Source: Flavobacteria bacterium GWA2_35_26 (GTDB lineage Bacteria; Bacteroidota; Bacteroidia; Flavobacteriales; Flavobacteriaceae). Taken from it: a DNA stretch of 64,000 nt. The position numbers and the translations under genes were made by a program. Below, in pieces: positions 37,013 to 46,006 of the stretch. Each line of letters opens with the position of its first letter. Within the stretch, counting starts at the first letter, position 1. A model generated the notes under the pieces. That model was not told the origin of the DNA. It saw only the letters and a list, made by a program, of their open reading frames with translations, and did not search any database. Location of the stretch: assembly GCA_001800905.1 (NCBI GenBank), contig MGWH01000004.1, positions 1-64,000 on the forward strand, read 5' to 3'.

Positions 37013-37498
37013 TTATTTTTTCTTTTGGTAAGATTGTTCTTCTTTGCTTATGCGTTTTCGTAATTCCAATTCTTCTTTTGAAGCCGACAAATCGCCCTCG
37101 ATTTGTTTTTGTTCTGTCGAAGAAAGAATAGAATCTTTATTGAATTTGGCAAATTCTAATTCGCCTGTCAATACTTTTTTAAGCGATTTAATATAGGCTT
37201 CGTTATGCTCCAAAGCCTTTGTTAATGAATCCGATTTTAAAGCGAGTTCGGTAGCATCTCTTTTTAGTTTAGAAGAGGAATAACCCGGTATAAACTCGCG
37301 TAATGGTGTGAAAGCAATAATAAAAGTAGTGATGAAAATGATGAAAATGGCACCAAGTCCTAGTACCACAAAAACATTCATCAAGGTCAGTTTTAAGGAA
37401 AACGTTTCTTCAAAAGTGTCTTCGTTCAAAATAATCAAACGTCTTTTGTTGAACAGATTTTCTTTTAATTGTTGTTTAAAAAGTCTTTTATTAAACAT
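37013..37498 (-). CDS. Single-pass membrane protein with coiled coil (M23-peptidase N-terminus-like)
   Basis: The 161-residue protein has one membrane helix (LMNVFVVLGLGAIFIIFITT) and a charged coiled-coil C-terminus (TELALKSDSLTKALEHNEAY...). The N-terminal block NKRRLIILNEDTFEETFSLK is shared, to my knowledge, with flavobacterial proteins labelled M23 peptidases, yet no zinc motifs or LytM domain are present here. It is either a short family member or a truncated one. I chose the ATG at 37498; the open frame reaches 37585 with a non-hydrophobic, Cys-rich extension that is unlikely to be real. It abuts the SdpI gene. Confidence 0.7.
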   Translation of the reverse strand: MFNKRLFKQQLKENLFNKRRLIILNEDTFEETFSLKLTLMNVFVVLGLGAIFIIFITTFIIAFTPLREFIPGYSSSKLKRDATELALKSDSLTKALEHNEAYIKSLKKVLTGELEFAKFNKDSILSSTEQKQIEGDLSASKEELELRKRISKEEQSYQKKK

Positions 37499-37635
37499 TA
37501 ATTTTAGTTTATTGAACAAATATAAACAATTATACGTTTTATACTGTGGCTTTGATTTGTGGGAGCAAATGCTGTTCTGTGACATTTTAATAGAATTTTA
37601 ACGCATCTAAAAACAAATAATTCGTGAAAAAAGAA

Positions 37636-37664
37636 TTGCCATTCACTAATTCTATATACATTTG
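37636..37664 (+). promoter_or_regulatory. tatA promoter
   Basis: TTG at 37636-37638, 18-base spacer, perfect TACATTTG at 37657-37664, 46 bases before the tatA ATG. Confidence 0.7.
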
Positions 37665-37710
37665 TACTTCATTAGTAAACAAATTTGCTTCGGCATTAAA
37701 ATAGTAAATC

Positions 37711-37884
37711 ATGGGAAGATTAGGTGTTACAGAAATCCTTATTATACTAGCAGTTGTGTTATTGCTTTTTGGAGGTAAAAAAATTCCAGAACTTATGAAG
37801 GGTTTAGGAAGCGGAATCAAAGAATTTAAAAACGCTGCTAAAGACGATTCATCTGCAAAGAAAGAAGAAGATACTAAAGAGTAA
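37711..37884 (+). CDS. tatA: Twin-arginine translocase subunit TatA/TatE
   Basis: The 57-residue protein begins [20 protein letters not shown], one membrane helix, followed by the amphipathic hinge [19 protein letters not shown] and a short acidic/lysine-rich tail. This is the TatA/TatE layout; the subunit forms the protein-conducting part of the Tat pathway for folded proteins. The gene is very short but has its own strong promoter and terminator. No tatC is in the window. Confidence 0.95.
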   Translation: MGRLGVTEILIILAVVLLLFGGKKIPELMKGLGSGIKEFKNAAKDDSSAKKEEDTKE

Positions 37885-37903
37885 TTCTTTAGCCGTTCTA
37901 ATA

Positions 37904-37933
37904 AAAAAACCCAAGTCTCAACTTGGGTTTTTT
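37904..37933 (+). terminator. Terminator after tatA
   Basis: ACCCAAGT / ACTTGGGT stem (about 37909-37916 and 37921-37928) with a CTCA loop and flanking A and T runs; it can serve tatA and the convergent tex gene. Confidence 0.85.
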
Positions 37934-37938
37934 GTTTT

Positions 37939-40062
37939 TTATAGAATCATGGTCAATTGAATTCTTTTTCGGTCTTCGTCGACTTCGGTTACTTTTACCT
38001 CAACGTGTTGGTGTAATTTGACTACTTCGTTTACATCACTCACAAAACCCGCTTTGAGTTGGGAAATATGAACCAAACCACTTTCTTTAATTCCGATATC
38101 AACAAAGCAACCAAAGTTGGTAATGTTATTCACAATACCAGGTAAAATCATTCCCGATTTTAAGTCTTTTATGGATTTTACATTCGGGTCAAACTCAAAT
38201 ATTTTAGCCGATTTTCTTGGATCTAATCCTGGTTTTTCCAATTCTTTGATAATGTCTTTCAAGGTTAATATCCCTATTTCTGGCGTAGTATAATTTTCCG
38301 CTTTAATTAAGGCTGTTTTCTCTTTGTTGCCAATTAATTCTTGGACCGAAAGCTTTAAATCTTTTGCTATTTTTTCTACAATGGGATAAGCCTCTGGATG
38401 CACCGCCGAATTGTCCAATGGGTTTTTTCCGTCTTTGATTCGGATAAAAGCCGCGCCTTGTTGGAACGCTTTTTCGCCCAAGCGAGGCACTTTTTTCAAT
38501 TGTTTTCGGTCGTCAAACGGACCGTTTTCAGAACGGTATTGCACAATGTTTTCGGCTAGCTTCTCTCCTATTCCACTCACATAACTCAATAAATGTTTGC
38601 TCGCCGTATTGATGTTGATTCCTACCGAGTTCACACAGCGAATTACCGTAACATCCAATTCTTCTTTTAATTTATTTTGATCCACATCGTGCTGGTATTG
38701 GCCTACGCCAATAGCTTTTGGGTCAATTTTTACCAATTCGGCCAAAGGATCGCTTAGTCGTCGCCCAATAGATACCGAGCCGCGAACGGTAACATCGTAA
38801 TTAGGGAATTCTTCGCGGGCGATTTTTGATGCCGAATAGACCGAAGCGCCTGCCTCAGAAACCACAAAAACTTGAACCTCTTTGTCAAAAGCAATTTTTT
38901 TGACAAAAAATTCGGTTTCTCGGGAAGCGGTTCCGTTGCCAATAGCAATCGCATCAATTTTATAGGAATTGACCATGGAGCGGATTTTTTTCATCGCCAA
39001 GGCGTCTTCATTTTGAGGTGCGTGTGGGTATATCGTTTCGTTGTACAACAAATCGCCTTTTTCGTCCAAACACACTATTTTACATCCCGAACGATAGCCT
39101 GGATCAATCGCTAAAATTCGTTTTTCACCCAAAGGTGGTGCAAGTAAAAGCTGACTAAGATTGGTTGCAAAAACCTGAATAGAATTGGCATCGGCTTTCG
39201 CTTTCGCTTCTTGTAAGGTTTCATTCGCAATAGCAGGAAGCAACAAACGTTTGTAACTGTCTTCAATCGCTAATTGAATGTGTGGCGTGGTATCGTTTTG
39301 CGCTTTTAAAACCAATTCGTCAATGATATCATAGGCCTCGTCAATATCTACTTCTATTTTAAGCTTGACAAATCCTTCGTTTTCGGCACGCAGCATCGCC
39401 ATCAATCGGTGAGGGGGAGTTTTGATTAACAATTCTGACCAGTCGAAATATTGTGTGAATTTTTGAGCCGCCTCGTCGTCTTTTTTGGTTTTAACCACCT
39501 TGGTGGTAATGGTAGCTTTTCGCTGAAACAATCGACGTAATTGTTGACGAACATGAATGTTTTCATTAATCCATTCAGCTATAATATCACGTGCGCCTTG
39601 CAAGGCAGCTTCTTCATTGATTACATTTTCATTGATGTACTGAGTCGAAATAAAATCAATATTGTCATTTTTTTGGGCGAAAATAATAGTTGCTAAAGGC
39701 TCTAAACCATTTTCTCGCGCCACATCAGCCTTGGTTTTTTTCTTCTTTTTAAATGGCAAATACAAATCTTCCAACTCTTGTAAATCGAAACTGTCTTGAA
39801 GCTTTTTTGCTAATTCTGGTGAAAGTTGTCCTTGCTCCTCAATGGTTTTAAGAATACTTTCTTTGCGTTTGATTAATTCGTCGTATTGCTTGTTAAGTTT
39901 GGCAATTTGCTCAATTACCACCTCGTCTAAATTTCCTGTTTGGTCTTTTCGGTACCTAGAAATAAATGGGATGGTGCAATCTTCGTTTAATAGTTGAACC
40001 GTTTTTTGAATATTAATCGCCGCAGTGGCTACTGATTTTGCTATGAATTGAATGTTGGTCAT
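37939..40062 (-). CDS. Tex-family RNA-binding transcription accessory protein
   Basis: The 707-residue protein has the full Tex layout: N-terminal helical domain, the YqgF/RuvC-like domain (ILAIDPGYRSGCKIVC near residue 325), helix-hairpin-helix region (VNSVGININTASKHLLSYVS), and a C-terminal S1 RNA-binding domain (PGIVNNITNFGCFVDIGIKE). Tex binds nucleic acid and affects transcription of some virulence or stress genes; its exact role is unsettled. Length is a little under the usual 720-780. Confidence 0.94.
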   Translation of the reverse strand: MTNIQFIAKSVATAAINIQKTVQLLNEDCTIPFISRYRKDQTGNLDEVVIEQIAKLNKQYDELIKRKESILKTIEEQGQLSPELAKKLQDSFDLQELEDLYLPFKKKKKTKADVARENGLEPLATIIFAQKNDNIDFISTQYINENVINEEAALQGARDIIAEWINENIHVRQQLRRLFQRKATITTKVVKTKKDDEAAQKFTQYFDWSELLIKTPPHRLMAMLRAENEGFVKLKIEVDIDEAYDIIDELVLKAQNDTTPHIQLAIEDSYKRLLLPAIANETLQEAKAKADANSIQVFATNLSQLLLAPPLGEKRILAIDPGYRSGCKIVCLDEKGDLLYNETIYPHAPQNEDALAMKKIRSMVNSYKIDAIAIGNGTASRETEFFVKKIAFDKEVQVFVVSEAGASVYSASKIAREEFPNYDVTVRGSVSIGRRLSDPLAELVKIDPKAIGVGQYQHDVDQNKLKEELDVTVIRCVNSVGININTASKHLLSYVSGIGEKLAENIVQYRSENGPFDDRKQLKKVPRLGEKAFQQGAAFIRIKDGKNPLDNSAVHPEAYPIVEKIAKDLKLSVQELIGNKEKTALIKAENYTTPEIGILTLKDIIKELEKPGLDPRKSAKIFEFDPNVKSIKDLKSGMILPGIVNNITNFGCFVDIGIKESGLVHISQLKAGFVSDVNEVVKLHQHVEVKVTEVDEDRKRIQLTMIL

Positions 40063-40119
40063 GAATAGTAAATATAATACGTCACGAAAATAATATCTTT
40101 ACCCCAGATATCTACTCTC

Positions 40120-40401
40120 ATGCCGCTTATATATTTTTATTTTTTACTGGTTTCTTTGATTTGTTTCATCTTGATAGGGTTCGACAAAAAAGCCGCTCGA
40201 AACCGAAAAAGAAGAATTCCCGAAACCACCTTATTACTATGGTGTTTGTTTGGAGGAAGTATAGGTGGGGGAATTGGGATGTGGGTATTTAAACACAAAA
40301 CTTCCAAAAGAAGTTTCCTTTGGAAGTTGTATGGTATTATTTTATTTCAAATTTTAATAGGGCTAGTACTTTATTATTATGAAGTTATTCGTGTTTATTG
40401 A
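40120..40401 (+). CDS. DUF1294 family membrane protein
   Basis: The 93-residue protein has membrane helices near residues 3-20 and 70-88 with the DUF1294 motif GFDKKAARNRKRRIPETTLL and GGSIGGGIGMWVFKHKTSK between. Function unknown. It reads convergently with rpiB and overlaps it by seven bases. A TATCTTTA -7-like element is at 40094-40101. Confidence 0.88.
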   Translation: MPLIYFYFLLVSLICFILIGFDKKAARNRKRRIPETTLLLWCLFGGSIGGGIGMWVFKHKTSKRSFLWKLYGIILFQILIGLVLYYYEVIRVY

Positions 40402-40826
40402 CACGCGATTTTATTCACTCGGTTTTGGTGTCTTCCACCTTCAAATTCGGTATTTAAAAACGTTTCAACCATTTCTACTGCTTGCGGGACAGAAGTATAG
40501 CGAGCCGGAATACTGATCACATTCGCATCATTGTGTAAACGTGCTAAAGCTGCGATTTCTTTCATCCAACACAAAGCGGCACGCACTTTTTGATGTTTGT
40601 TTACTGTCATAGCAATTCCGTTTCCGCTTCCACAAATCACGATTCCAAAATCAGCTTTTCCTTCTTCAACATCTTTTGCTACTGGATGCGCCATATCTGG
40701 ATAATCTACAGCATCAAAAGAATCGGTTCCGTAATTAGTAATTTGGTGTCCTTTTGCTTCAAGCATAGCTACAATTGCTTTTTTATACTCGGGACCAGCG
40801 TGGTCGTTTCCAATAGAAATTTTCAT
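40395..40826 (-). CDS. rpiB: Ribose 5-phosphate isomerase B
   Basis: Interconverts ribose 5-phosphate and ribulose 5-phosphate in the pentose phosphate pathway. The sequence MKISIGNDHAGPEYKKAIV, the catalytic Cys region FGIVICGSGNGIAMTVNKH and GGRHQNRVNKI are diagnostic of the RpiB/LacAB family. The 143 residues are normal. It is the last left-pointing gene before the 810-base non-coding region. Confidence 0.96.
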   Translation of the reverse strand: MKISIGNDHAGPEYKKAIVAMLEAKGHQITNYGTDSFDAVDYPDMAHPVAKDVEEGKADFGIVICGSGNGIAMTVNKHQKVRAALCWMKEIAALARLHNDANVISIPARYTSVPQAVEMVETFLNTEFEGGRHQNRVNKIACQ

Positions 40827-41636
40827 GATTGTTGTGTGTTAAATTCGTGTTCAAAAATAAGGAAAGATTTTGAGTTAGAATTCATAAATAGTGTGGTTTC
40901 TTTGTTTCTTTTTAAAGCCAAAAGCTGTTATAGTACACAGTATTCTAAATAGCAGTGAAACAACTAGTTGCTAAAAACCATATTTATAATACTTTATAAT
41001 TTATTTTAAAACGTTTGTAATTTAGTATCGAATTTGTTAAAATTTTGAATTGTTAATAGCGATTTGTAATCTGTTGATTTTCAGCTAACATTAAATTAAC
41101 ACATTGTGTTCATAACTCAAGATAGAAAATAAGAACTTTTTAGTGATTAAAAACAAAAAATACGTAATCCAAAACCGAGTTTAAAAAACCTAATTTAGTT
41201 TATTGAATTTTTAGAAAAGTTATGAATAGAAAAAAGAAGTTTATTAACAGATTTTAAAAAATTAGTTGTCTACAAAAAGAATAAATTTTAGGTTATAAAC
41301 AGCTGTTGATTAAAATTAAGAAAGTCTTTATTTTTAAATCTTTACCTGTAAAATTTAATGTTGATAACTAAAAATAACTAGATGTAACTTTATTTCAAAT
41401 CCTTTTTTAAAAAATTTATAGTAACTATTAACACACTATAATAACCATTAAAAAATTAATTTTAATTTCCTTTTCTTTTTGTTGTTTTAAATAGATGTTG
41501 ACAACTTTGAAGTAATTAAAAACTATTTTTATAGAAAAACAGAGGTGAAGTAAAAGTTATATTTTTACTAAATATGAGTTTTAAAAAAGGTAATCTGATT
41601 TCTTATTTGTAATTTTAGGCGTTTAAGAAAAAAATT
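40827..41636. other. 810-base AT-rich non-coding region; candidate chromosomal origin (oriC)
   Basis: No open frame of note. The region lies exactly where gene direction switches from mostly leftward to mostly rightward. Four 9-mers fit TTATNNACA, the relaxed DnaA-box form: minus 41107-41115 (TTATGAACA), plus 41241-41249 (TTATTAACA), plus 41293-41301 (TTATAAACA), minus 41359-41367 (TTATCAACA, 8 of 9 to TTATCCACA). A further TTGTCAACA is at 41496-41504 (minus). A rough estimate at about 20% GC gives less than one such match by chance. The rnr promoter must also lie here: TTG at 41498-41500, 23 bases, TATTTTTA at 41524-41531 is one option. oriC is an inference. Confidence 0.5.
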
Positions 41637-43817
41637 ATGGGAAAGCGTTTAAGAAAACCGCTCAAAAAAGAGAAGACCTACTCTGAAAAAATTGTAAAAA
41701 TATTATCTCAAAATACTAACAAAGTATATAACTACAAGCAAATTGCTGCTATATTAGATTTAGATGATACACAAAGTCGAAATCAAATTATAAAAGATTT
41801 AAAAATATTAGCTGCTCAAAAAACAATCATCGAATCAGAACCTGGAAAGTATTTAATTAAAGCGATTAGTCAAGATTATTACGAAGGTAAAATTGATATG
41901 ACAGGTCGTAAAACAGCTTATTTTGTTTGTGCTGATTTAGAAGAAGATGTATTTATTCCAACCAATAATTTAAATAGAGCTTTAGATAAAGACACGGTTA
42001 AAGTGTATATCTATAACCGTAGAAAAGGACGCCGACCAGAGGGTGAAGTTATTGAAGTTATTGAAAGAAATAAAACTGATTTTGTTGGTGTTATTGATAT
42101 TCAAAAGAATTTTTCTTTCGTTTCAACAGCAAACCCAAAAATGTATACTGATATTTTTATTCCAAAGGATAAAATAAGAGAGGCAGAACAAGGAGATGTA
42201 GTTTTGGTTCATATAGAAGATTGGCCTAAAAGGGCCGATAGTCCTTTTGGAAAAGTGATAAAAGTGCTTGGAAAACCAGGTGAACACAACACTGAAATTC
42301 ATGCCATTTTAGCCGAATATGGTTTACCTTCTGAATTTCCTATTGAAGTAGAAACTTATGCTCAAAAAATTGATACCAGTATTCAAGCTTCTGAAATAGC
42401 AAAGCGTCGCGATATGCGTGATACTTTGACTTTTACCATCGATCCAAAAGATGCTAAAGATTTTGATGATGCGTTGTCTTTTAAAAAGTTAGAAAACGGT
42501 AATTATGAAATTGGAATTCATATTGCTGATGTTTCTTTTTATTTAGAAGAAGGAACTATTTTAGATGATGAAGCCTATCAAAGAGCTACTTCTGTCTATT
42601 TGGTAGATAGAGTAGTACCCATGTTACCTGAAGTATTGTCAAATTTTGCTTGTTCTTTACGACCTCAAGAAGAAAAATATACCTTTTCAGCTGTATTTGA
42701 AATCAATGAAAAAGCACAAGTGGTGAATCAATGGTTTGGAAGAACAGTTATTTTTTCTGATCAACGTTTTGCTTACGAAGAAGCGCAATATATTATCGAA
42801 ACTAAAGACGATACTATTCCTCAAGAAATTTCTATTACAGGAGAGTCCTATCAAGTTTCAGCATCAATTGTAGAAGCTACTTTAAAACTTCAAGAATTAG
42901 CTAAAATTTTACGTCGAAATAGAATGAATGAAGGCGCTATTTCGTTTGACAAAGTAGAAGTAAAATTCAATTTAGATCAAGAAGGAGAACCAGCTGGGGT
43001 GTATTTCAAAATATCAAAAGATGCGAATCATTTGATCGAAGAATTCATGTTGCTAGCTAATAGAAAAGTAGCTGAATTTATTGGTAAACAAAAGAAAACC
43101 TTTATTTATCGTATTCATGATGAACCAAATGAAGATAAATTAATTGCAATGCAAACGGTTATTGCTAAGTTTGGTTATAAAATTGACTTTAGAAACAAAG
43201 GAGATATTTCTAAATCGCTCAATAATTTATTAAGTGAAGTTGTAGGTACTAAAGAACAAAATCTAATTGATACATTAGCTATTCGTAGTATGAGTAAGGC
43301 TAAATATTCTACAGATAATATTGGTCATTATGGATTAGCGTTTGATTATTATTCCCATTTTACTTCTCCAATTCGTCGTTATCCCGATGTAATGGTACAT
43401 CGTTTACTACAATTTTATTTAGATGGTGGAAAATCAGCCGATGAAGAAAGTTATGAAGCTAAATGTTTACACTCGTCTACAATGGAAGGTTTAGCTACTA
43501 ATGCTGAACGGGATTCTATTAAATACATGCAGGTTAAATACATGCAAAACCATCAAGATCAAGAGTTTTTAGGAGTAATTTCTGGAGTAACCGAATGGGG
43601 AATTTATGTAGAAATTATCGAAAATAAATGTGAAGGTATGGTTCGAATTAGAGATATTAAAGAGGATTATTATACTTTTGACGAAAAGCAATACGCTTTA
43701 GTTGGCGCTACTTCTCATGGTTTATTACAACTAGGGGATGAAATTTATGTAAAAGTAAAAAATGCCGATTTGGTAAAAAAACAATTGGATTTTCACTTTA
43801 TCAGAAGAAACGAATAA
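41637..43817 (+). CDS. rnr: Ribonuclease R
   Basis: Processive 3'-5' exoribonuclease that degrades structured RNA. The 726-residue protein has an N-terminal winged-helix (YNYKQIAAILDL), cold-shock-like domains, the RNB catalytic domain with DPKDAKDFDDALSF (metal-binding Asp cluster, about residue 275), HYGLAFDYYSHFTSPIRRYPD, and a C-terminal S1 domain (GVISGVTEWGIYVEIIENKC). It is the first gene on the right side of the candidate origin, followed by DUF2807 and LysE genes in the same direction. Confidence 0.97.
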   Translation: MGKRLRKPLKKEKTYSEKIVKILSQNTNKVYNYKQIAAILDLDDTQSRNQIIKDLKILAAQKTIIESEPGKYLIKAISQDYYEGKIDMTGRKTAYFVCADLEEDVFIPTNNLNRALDKDTVKVYIYNRRKGRRPEGEVIEVIERNKTDFVGVIDIQKNFSFVSTANPKMYTDIFIPKDKIREAEQGDVVLVHIEDWPKRADSPFGKVIKVLGKPGEHNTEIHAILAEYGLPSEFPIEVETYAQKIDTSIQASEIAKRRDMRDTLTFTIDPKDAKDFDDALSFKKLENGNYEIGIHIADVSFYLEEGTILDDEAYQRATSVYLVDRVVPMLPEVLSNFACSLRPQEEKYTFSAVFEINEKAQVVNQWFGRTVIFSDQRFAYEEAQYIIETKDDTIPQEISITGESYQVSASIVEATLKLQELAKILRRNRMNEGAISFDKVEVKFNLDQEGEPAGVYFKISKDANHLIEEFMLLANRKVAEFIGKQKKTFIYRIHDEPNEDKLIAMQTVIAKFGYKIDFRNKGDISKSLNNLLSEVVGTKEQNLIDTLAIRSMSKAKYSTDNIGHYGLAFDYYSHFTSPIRRYPDVMVHRLLQFYLDGGKSADEESYEAKCLHSSTMEGLATNAERDSIKYMQVKYMQNHQDQEFLGVISGVTEWGIYVEIIENKCEGMVRIRDIKEDYYTFDEKQYALVGATSHGLLQLGDEIYVKVKNADLVKKQLDFHFIRRNE

Positions 43818-43838
43818 GTTTATTTTAAATATATTATT

Positions 43839-44504
43839 ATGAAAAAAATACTATTTAGTTTATTATTAATCAGTTCATTAACTTTTGCTCAAACGGACAA
43901 AAAAGTAGGCGATTTTCATAAAGTAACTGCTTTTGATCAAATTACGGTGGAGTTAATTTCTTCAGATGAAAATAAAGTTATTTTATCAGGTATTAATTCT
44001 GATGAAGTTGAAGTTATAAATAAAAACGGAGAACTTAAACTCAGAATGCCGTTGACTAATTTATTGAAAGGAAATCAAGTAAAAGCAAAAGTATACTATA
44101 CTGATTTAGATGCAGTTGAAGCTAATGAAGGCTCTCAAATTTCAAATGAATCAATTCTAAAATCCGTTGATTTTGACATCATAGCAAAAGAAGGTGCAAA
44201 AATTAATATGGAATTAGAGGTAGAAAAATTAACTGTTAAGATTACGAGTGGAGCAATTGTAAATACCAAAGGAATTGCAAAAAATCAAGATGTTTTAGTT
44301 TCTGCAGGTGCTATCTATGAAGGTAAAGAATTAATTACTGAACAAACAGTAATTAGCAGTAATGCAGGAAGTGAAGGGGTTGTTTTTGCAACAGAATCGA
44401 TTAATGCAAAAGCAAGAGCAGGAAGTGATATTGTAGTGCATGGAAACCCAAAAAAAATCACTAAAAAGACATTTGCTGGAGGCCATATTAAAATAGTTAA
44501 ATAA
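43839..44504 (+). CDS. DUF2807 (head GIN domain) secreted protein
   Basis: The 221-residue protein has a signal peptide (MKKILFSLLLISSLTFAQ) and a repetitive beta-helical body (GDFHKVTAFDQITVELISSD..., repeated Val/Ile-rich turns), the DUF2807 head-GIN fold common in Bacteroidota. It is probably periplasmic or on the surface. Function unknown. It begins 21 bases after rnr and is likely co-transcribed with it. Confidence 0.87.
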   Translation: MKKILFSLLLISSLTFAQTDKKVGDFHKVTAFDQITVELISSDENKVILSGINSDEVEVINKNGELKLRMPLTNLLKGNQVKAKVYYTDLDAVEANEGSQISNESILKSVDFDIIAKEGAKINMELEVEKLTVKITSGAIVNTKGIAKNQDVLVSAGAIYEGKELITEQTVISSNAGSEGVVFATESINAKARAGSDIVVHGNPKKITKKTFAGGHIKIVK

Positions 44505-44530
44505 CTAGTTTACATCTAAATTACACATTA

Positions 44531-45205
44531 ATGATAAACGATATAGTAACAGGCATACCTTGGGGAATTTTCCTCAGTTTTATGATAGGCCCTGTGTTTT
44601 TTATTTTGTTAGAAACCAGTATCACTAAAGGATTTCGTGCTGCTCTTGCTTTTGATTTAGGGGTAGTTTTAGGAGACGTTTTTTTTATTGGAGTTGCTTA
44701 TTTAGGAAGTTATCGTTTGATTTCAAGTCTAAAAGACAAACCTGCTTTATTCATTTTTGGCGGAATTGTAATGGTAGCGTATGGGATTATTTCATTTGTT
44801 AAATTAAAAAAACAAAGTAAAATTCAATACGAAGCGATTGAAGATGAAATCATCAAAAAAAATTACGGAAGCCTTTTTGTAAAAGGGTTTTTCTTAAATG
44901 TAATTAACATTGGAGTTTTAGGATTTTGGTTGGCTATTATTATTTCAGTAGGACCAAAATTAGAAATGCAAACCCCAAGAATGCTAACTTTTTTTACCTC
45001 AGTAATTCTAACGTATTTAGTTGTAGATTGTTTAAAAATTGTCTTAGCTAAACAATTAAAATCTAAATTAACTCCAACCAATATCCTTAAAATTAAAAAA
45101 GGAATTAGTATTGTTTTAATTGTATTTGGGCTGGTATTAATGGTTCAAGGTTGGTTTCCAAAAGAAAAGGAAATGGTAAAAAATGCCTTGGAGAAGATAG
45201 AGTAA
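44531..45205 (+). CDS. LysE family translocator
   Basis: The 224-residue inner-membrane protein has six hydrophobic segments and the LysE/RhtB N-terminal motif GIFLSFMIGPVFFILLETSI. The family exports amino acids or similar solutes. No regulator is nearby and the substrate is unknown. It begins 26 bases after DUF2807. Confidence 0.87.
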   Translation: MINDIVTGIPWGIFLSFMIGPVFFILLETSITKGFRAALAFDLGVVLGDVFFIGVAYLGSYRLISSLKDKPALFIFGGIVMVAYGIISFVKLKKQSKIQYEAIEDEIIKKNYGSLFVKGFFLNVINIGVLGFWLAIIISVGPKLEMQTPRMLTFFTSVILTYLVVDCLKIVLAKQLKSKLTPTNILKIKKGISIVLIVFGLVLMVQGWFPKEKEMVKNALEKIE

Positions 45206-45230
45206 GCCCACTTTCTCCCTTTTTTATTGA

Positions 45231-45302
45231 TGTAGCGTTCGGATTCGAACTAAATAACTTTATCTAATTTTCAGATTGCTTTCTACCTCGCAATTAAACA
45301 TA
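45231..45302 (-). pseudogene. Decayed tRNA-like relic
   Basis: Read on the minus strand: a D-arm-like TTGC/GCAA stem around a loop with GGTAGA (45293-45276), an anticodon-like arm ATCT-GAAAATT-AGAT, a five- to six-base variable part, and a T arm with loop TTCGAAT (stem four of five). The acceptor arms (3' CGCTACA at 45237-45231) no longer pair and it overlaps the tRNA-Cys terminator. It looks like a dead copy of a tRNA, type undecided. Confidence 0.5.
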
Positions 45303-45327
45303 AAAAAACCTCTCAAAAAGAGAGGTT
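45301..45327 (-). terminator. Terminator of tRNA-Cys
   Basis: AACCTCTC (45307-45314) / GAGAGGTT (45320-45327), five-base loop; on the minus strand it ends in a run of seven T, eight bases after the tRNA. Confidence 0.85.
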
Positions 45328-45334
45328 GATTCAG

Positions 45335-45405
45335 AGGCATCGTCCGGATTCGAACCGGAGTAGGAGCTTTTGCAGAGCCCAGCCTAGCCGCTCGGCCACG
45401 ACGCC
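45335..45405 (-). tRNA. tRNA-Cys (GCA)
   Basis: On the minus strand 71 bases fold into a complete cloverleaf: acceptor GGCGTCG with CGATGCC (one G-U pair), D arm with GGCCGAGCGGC-type sequence, anticodon loop CTGCAAA (anticodon GCA), and T loop TTCGAAT. The discriminator base is U, as expected for tRNA-Cys. CCA is not encoded. Confidence 0.96.
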
Positions 45406-45421
45406 AATTGTTATTGGGTTG

Positions 45422-45429
45422 CAAAGATA
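45422..45429 (-). promoter_or_regulatory. -7 element of tRNA-Cys
   Basis: TATCTTTG on the minus strand at 45429-45422, 17 bases upstream of the tRNA 5' end. No clear -33 TTG. Confidence 0.45.
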
Positions 45430-45497
45430 GCAAAAACTTTAATGTTTAAAAGTCTTCTGCTAAAAACTTTGTTTGTAAACCAGATATCTTTACTGCC

Positions 45498-45857
45498 TTA
45501 GTTTCGATATTCTTCCAATTCTACAGTAACTACTTCAACATCACCACCAATAGGTGGATTAATTTTAGAAACACCTATTTTGATTCGGGAAACAGAAGGC
45601 GCTTCAGCAAAAACACGAACAATAATTCGATGAGCTACATGTTCTAACAATTCAGAGCGAATCGCCATTTCATCTACAACAATTTGGTTTAAAAGCACAT
45701 AATCTACTGTATCGGCTAGTTTATCAGAGACGCAGGATTTACGTAAATCTGTTTTTACTTCCAAATCTATTCTATAGTCGGATCCAATTTTGCTTTCTTC
45801 TACTAAACAACCGTGATATGAAAAGGTGCGAATATTTTTTAATTTGATGGTTCCCAT
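45498..45857 (-). CDS. folB: Dihydroneopterin aldolase
   Basis: Folate pathway enzyme that cleaves 7,8-dihydroneopterin. The 119-residue protein has the FolB N-terminus IRTFSYHGCLVEESKIGSDY, the VDYVLLNQIVVDEM region and the C-terminal VSKINPPIGGDVEVVTVEL strand. It stands alone between tRNA-Cys and glnS, divergent from glnS. Confidence 0.93.
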   Translation of the reverse strand: MGTIKLKNIRTFSYHGCLVEESKIGSDYRIDLEVKTDLRKSCVSDKLADTVDYVLLNQIVVDEMAIRSELLEHVAHRIIVRVFAEAPSVSRIKIGVSKINPPIGGDVEVVTVELEEYRN

Positions 45858-45980
45858 TGCATTTATTTTCTGGATAAATTTTTATCACTTTGACCGGTCA
45901 AAAGTACAAAATGTTTTGCTTTTTTAATTTTAAAACCGAATAAACAACCCCACACATCGCCGAATCATCAACAATTTTGA

Positions 45981-45988
45981 TAACTTTG
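45981..45988 (+). promoter_or_regulatory. -7 element of glnS
   Basis: TAACTTTG, matching TAnnTTTG, 18 bases before the chosen glnS ATG. It overlaps the alternative TTG start at 45977, arguing against that start. No clear -33 TTG. Confidence 0.5.
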
Positions 45989-46006
45989 CTTTTCAAAATT
46001 TTAAAA

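Noticed and set aside
37587..37820. Minus-strand 77-residue frame
   Set aside because: Antisense to tatA, which has a perfect promoter, family motifs and terminator.
40590..40952. Plus-strand 120-residue frame over rpiB
   Set aside because: Antisense to a clear RpiB gene; Ser/Cys/Phe-rich shadow.
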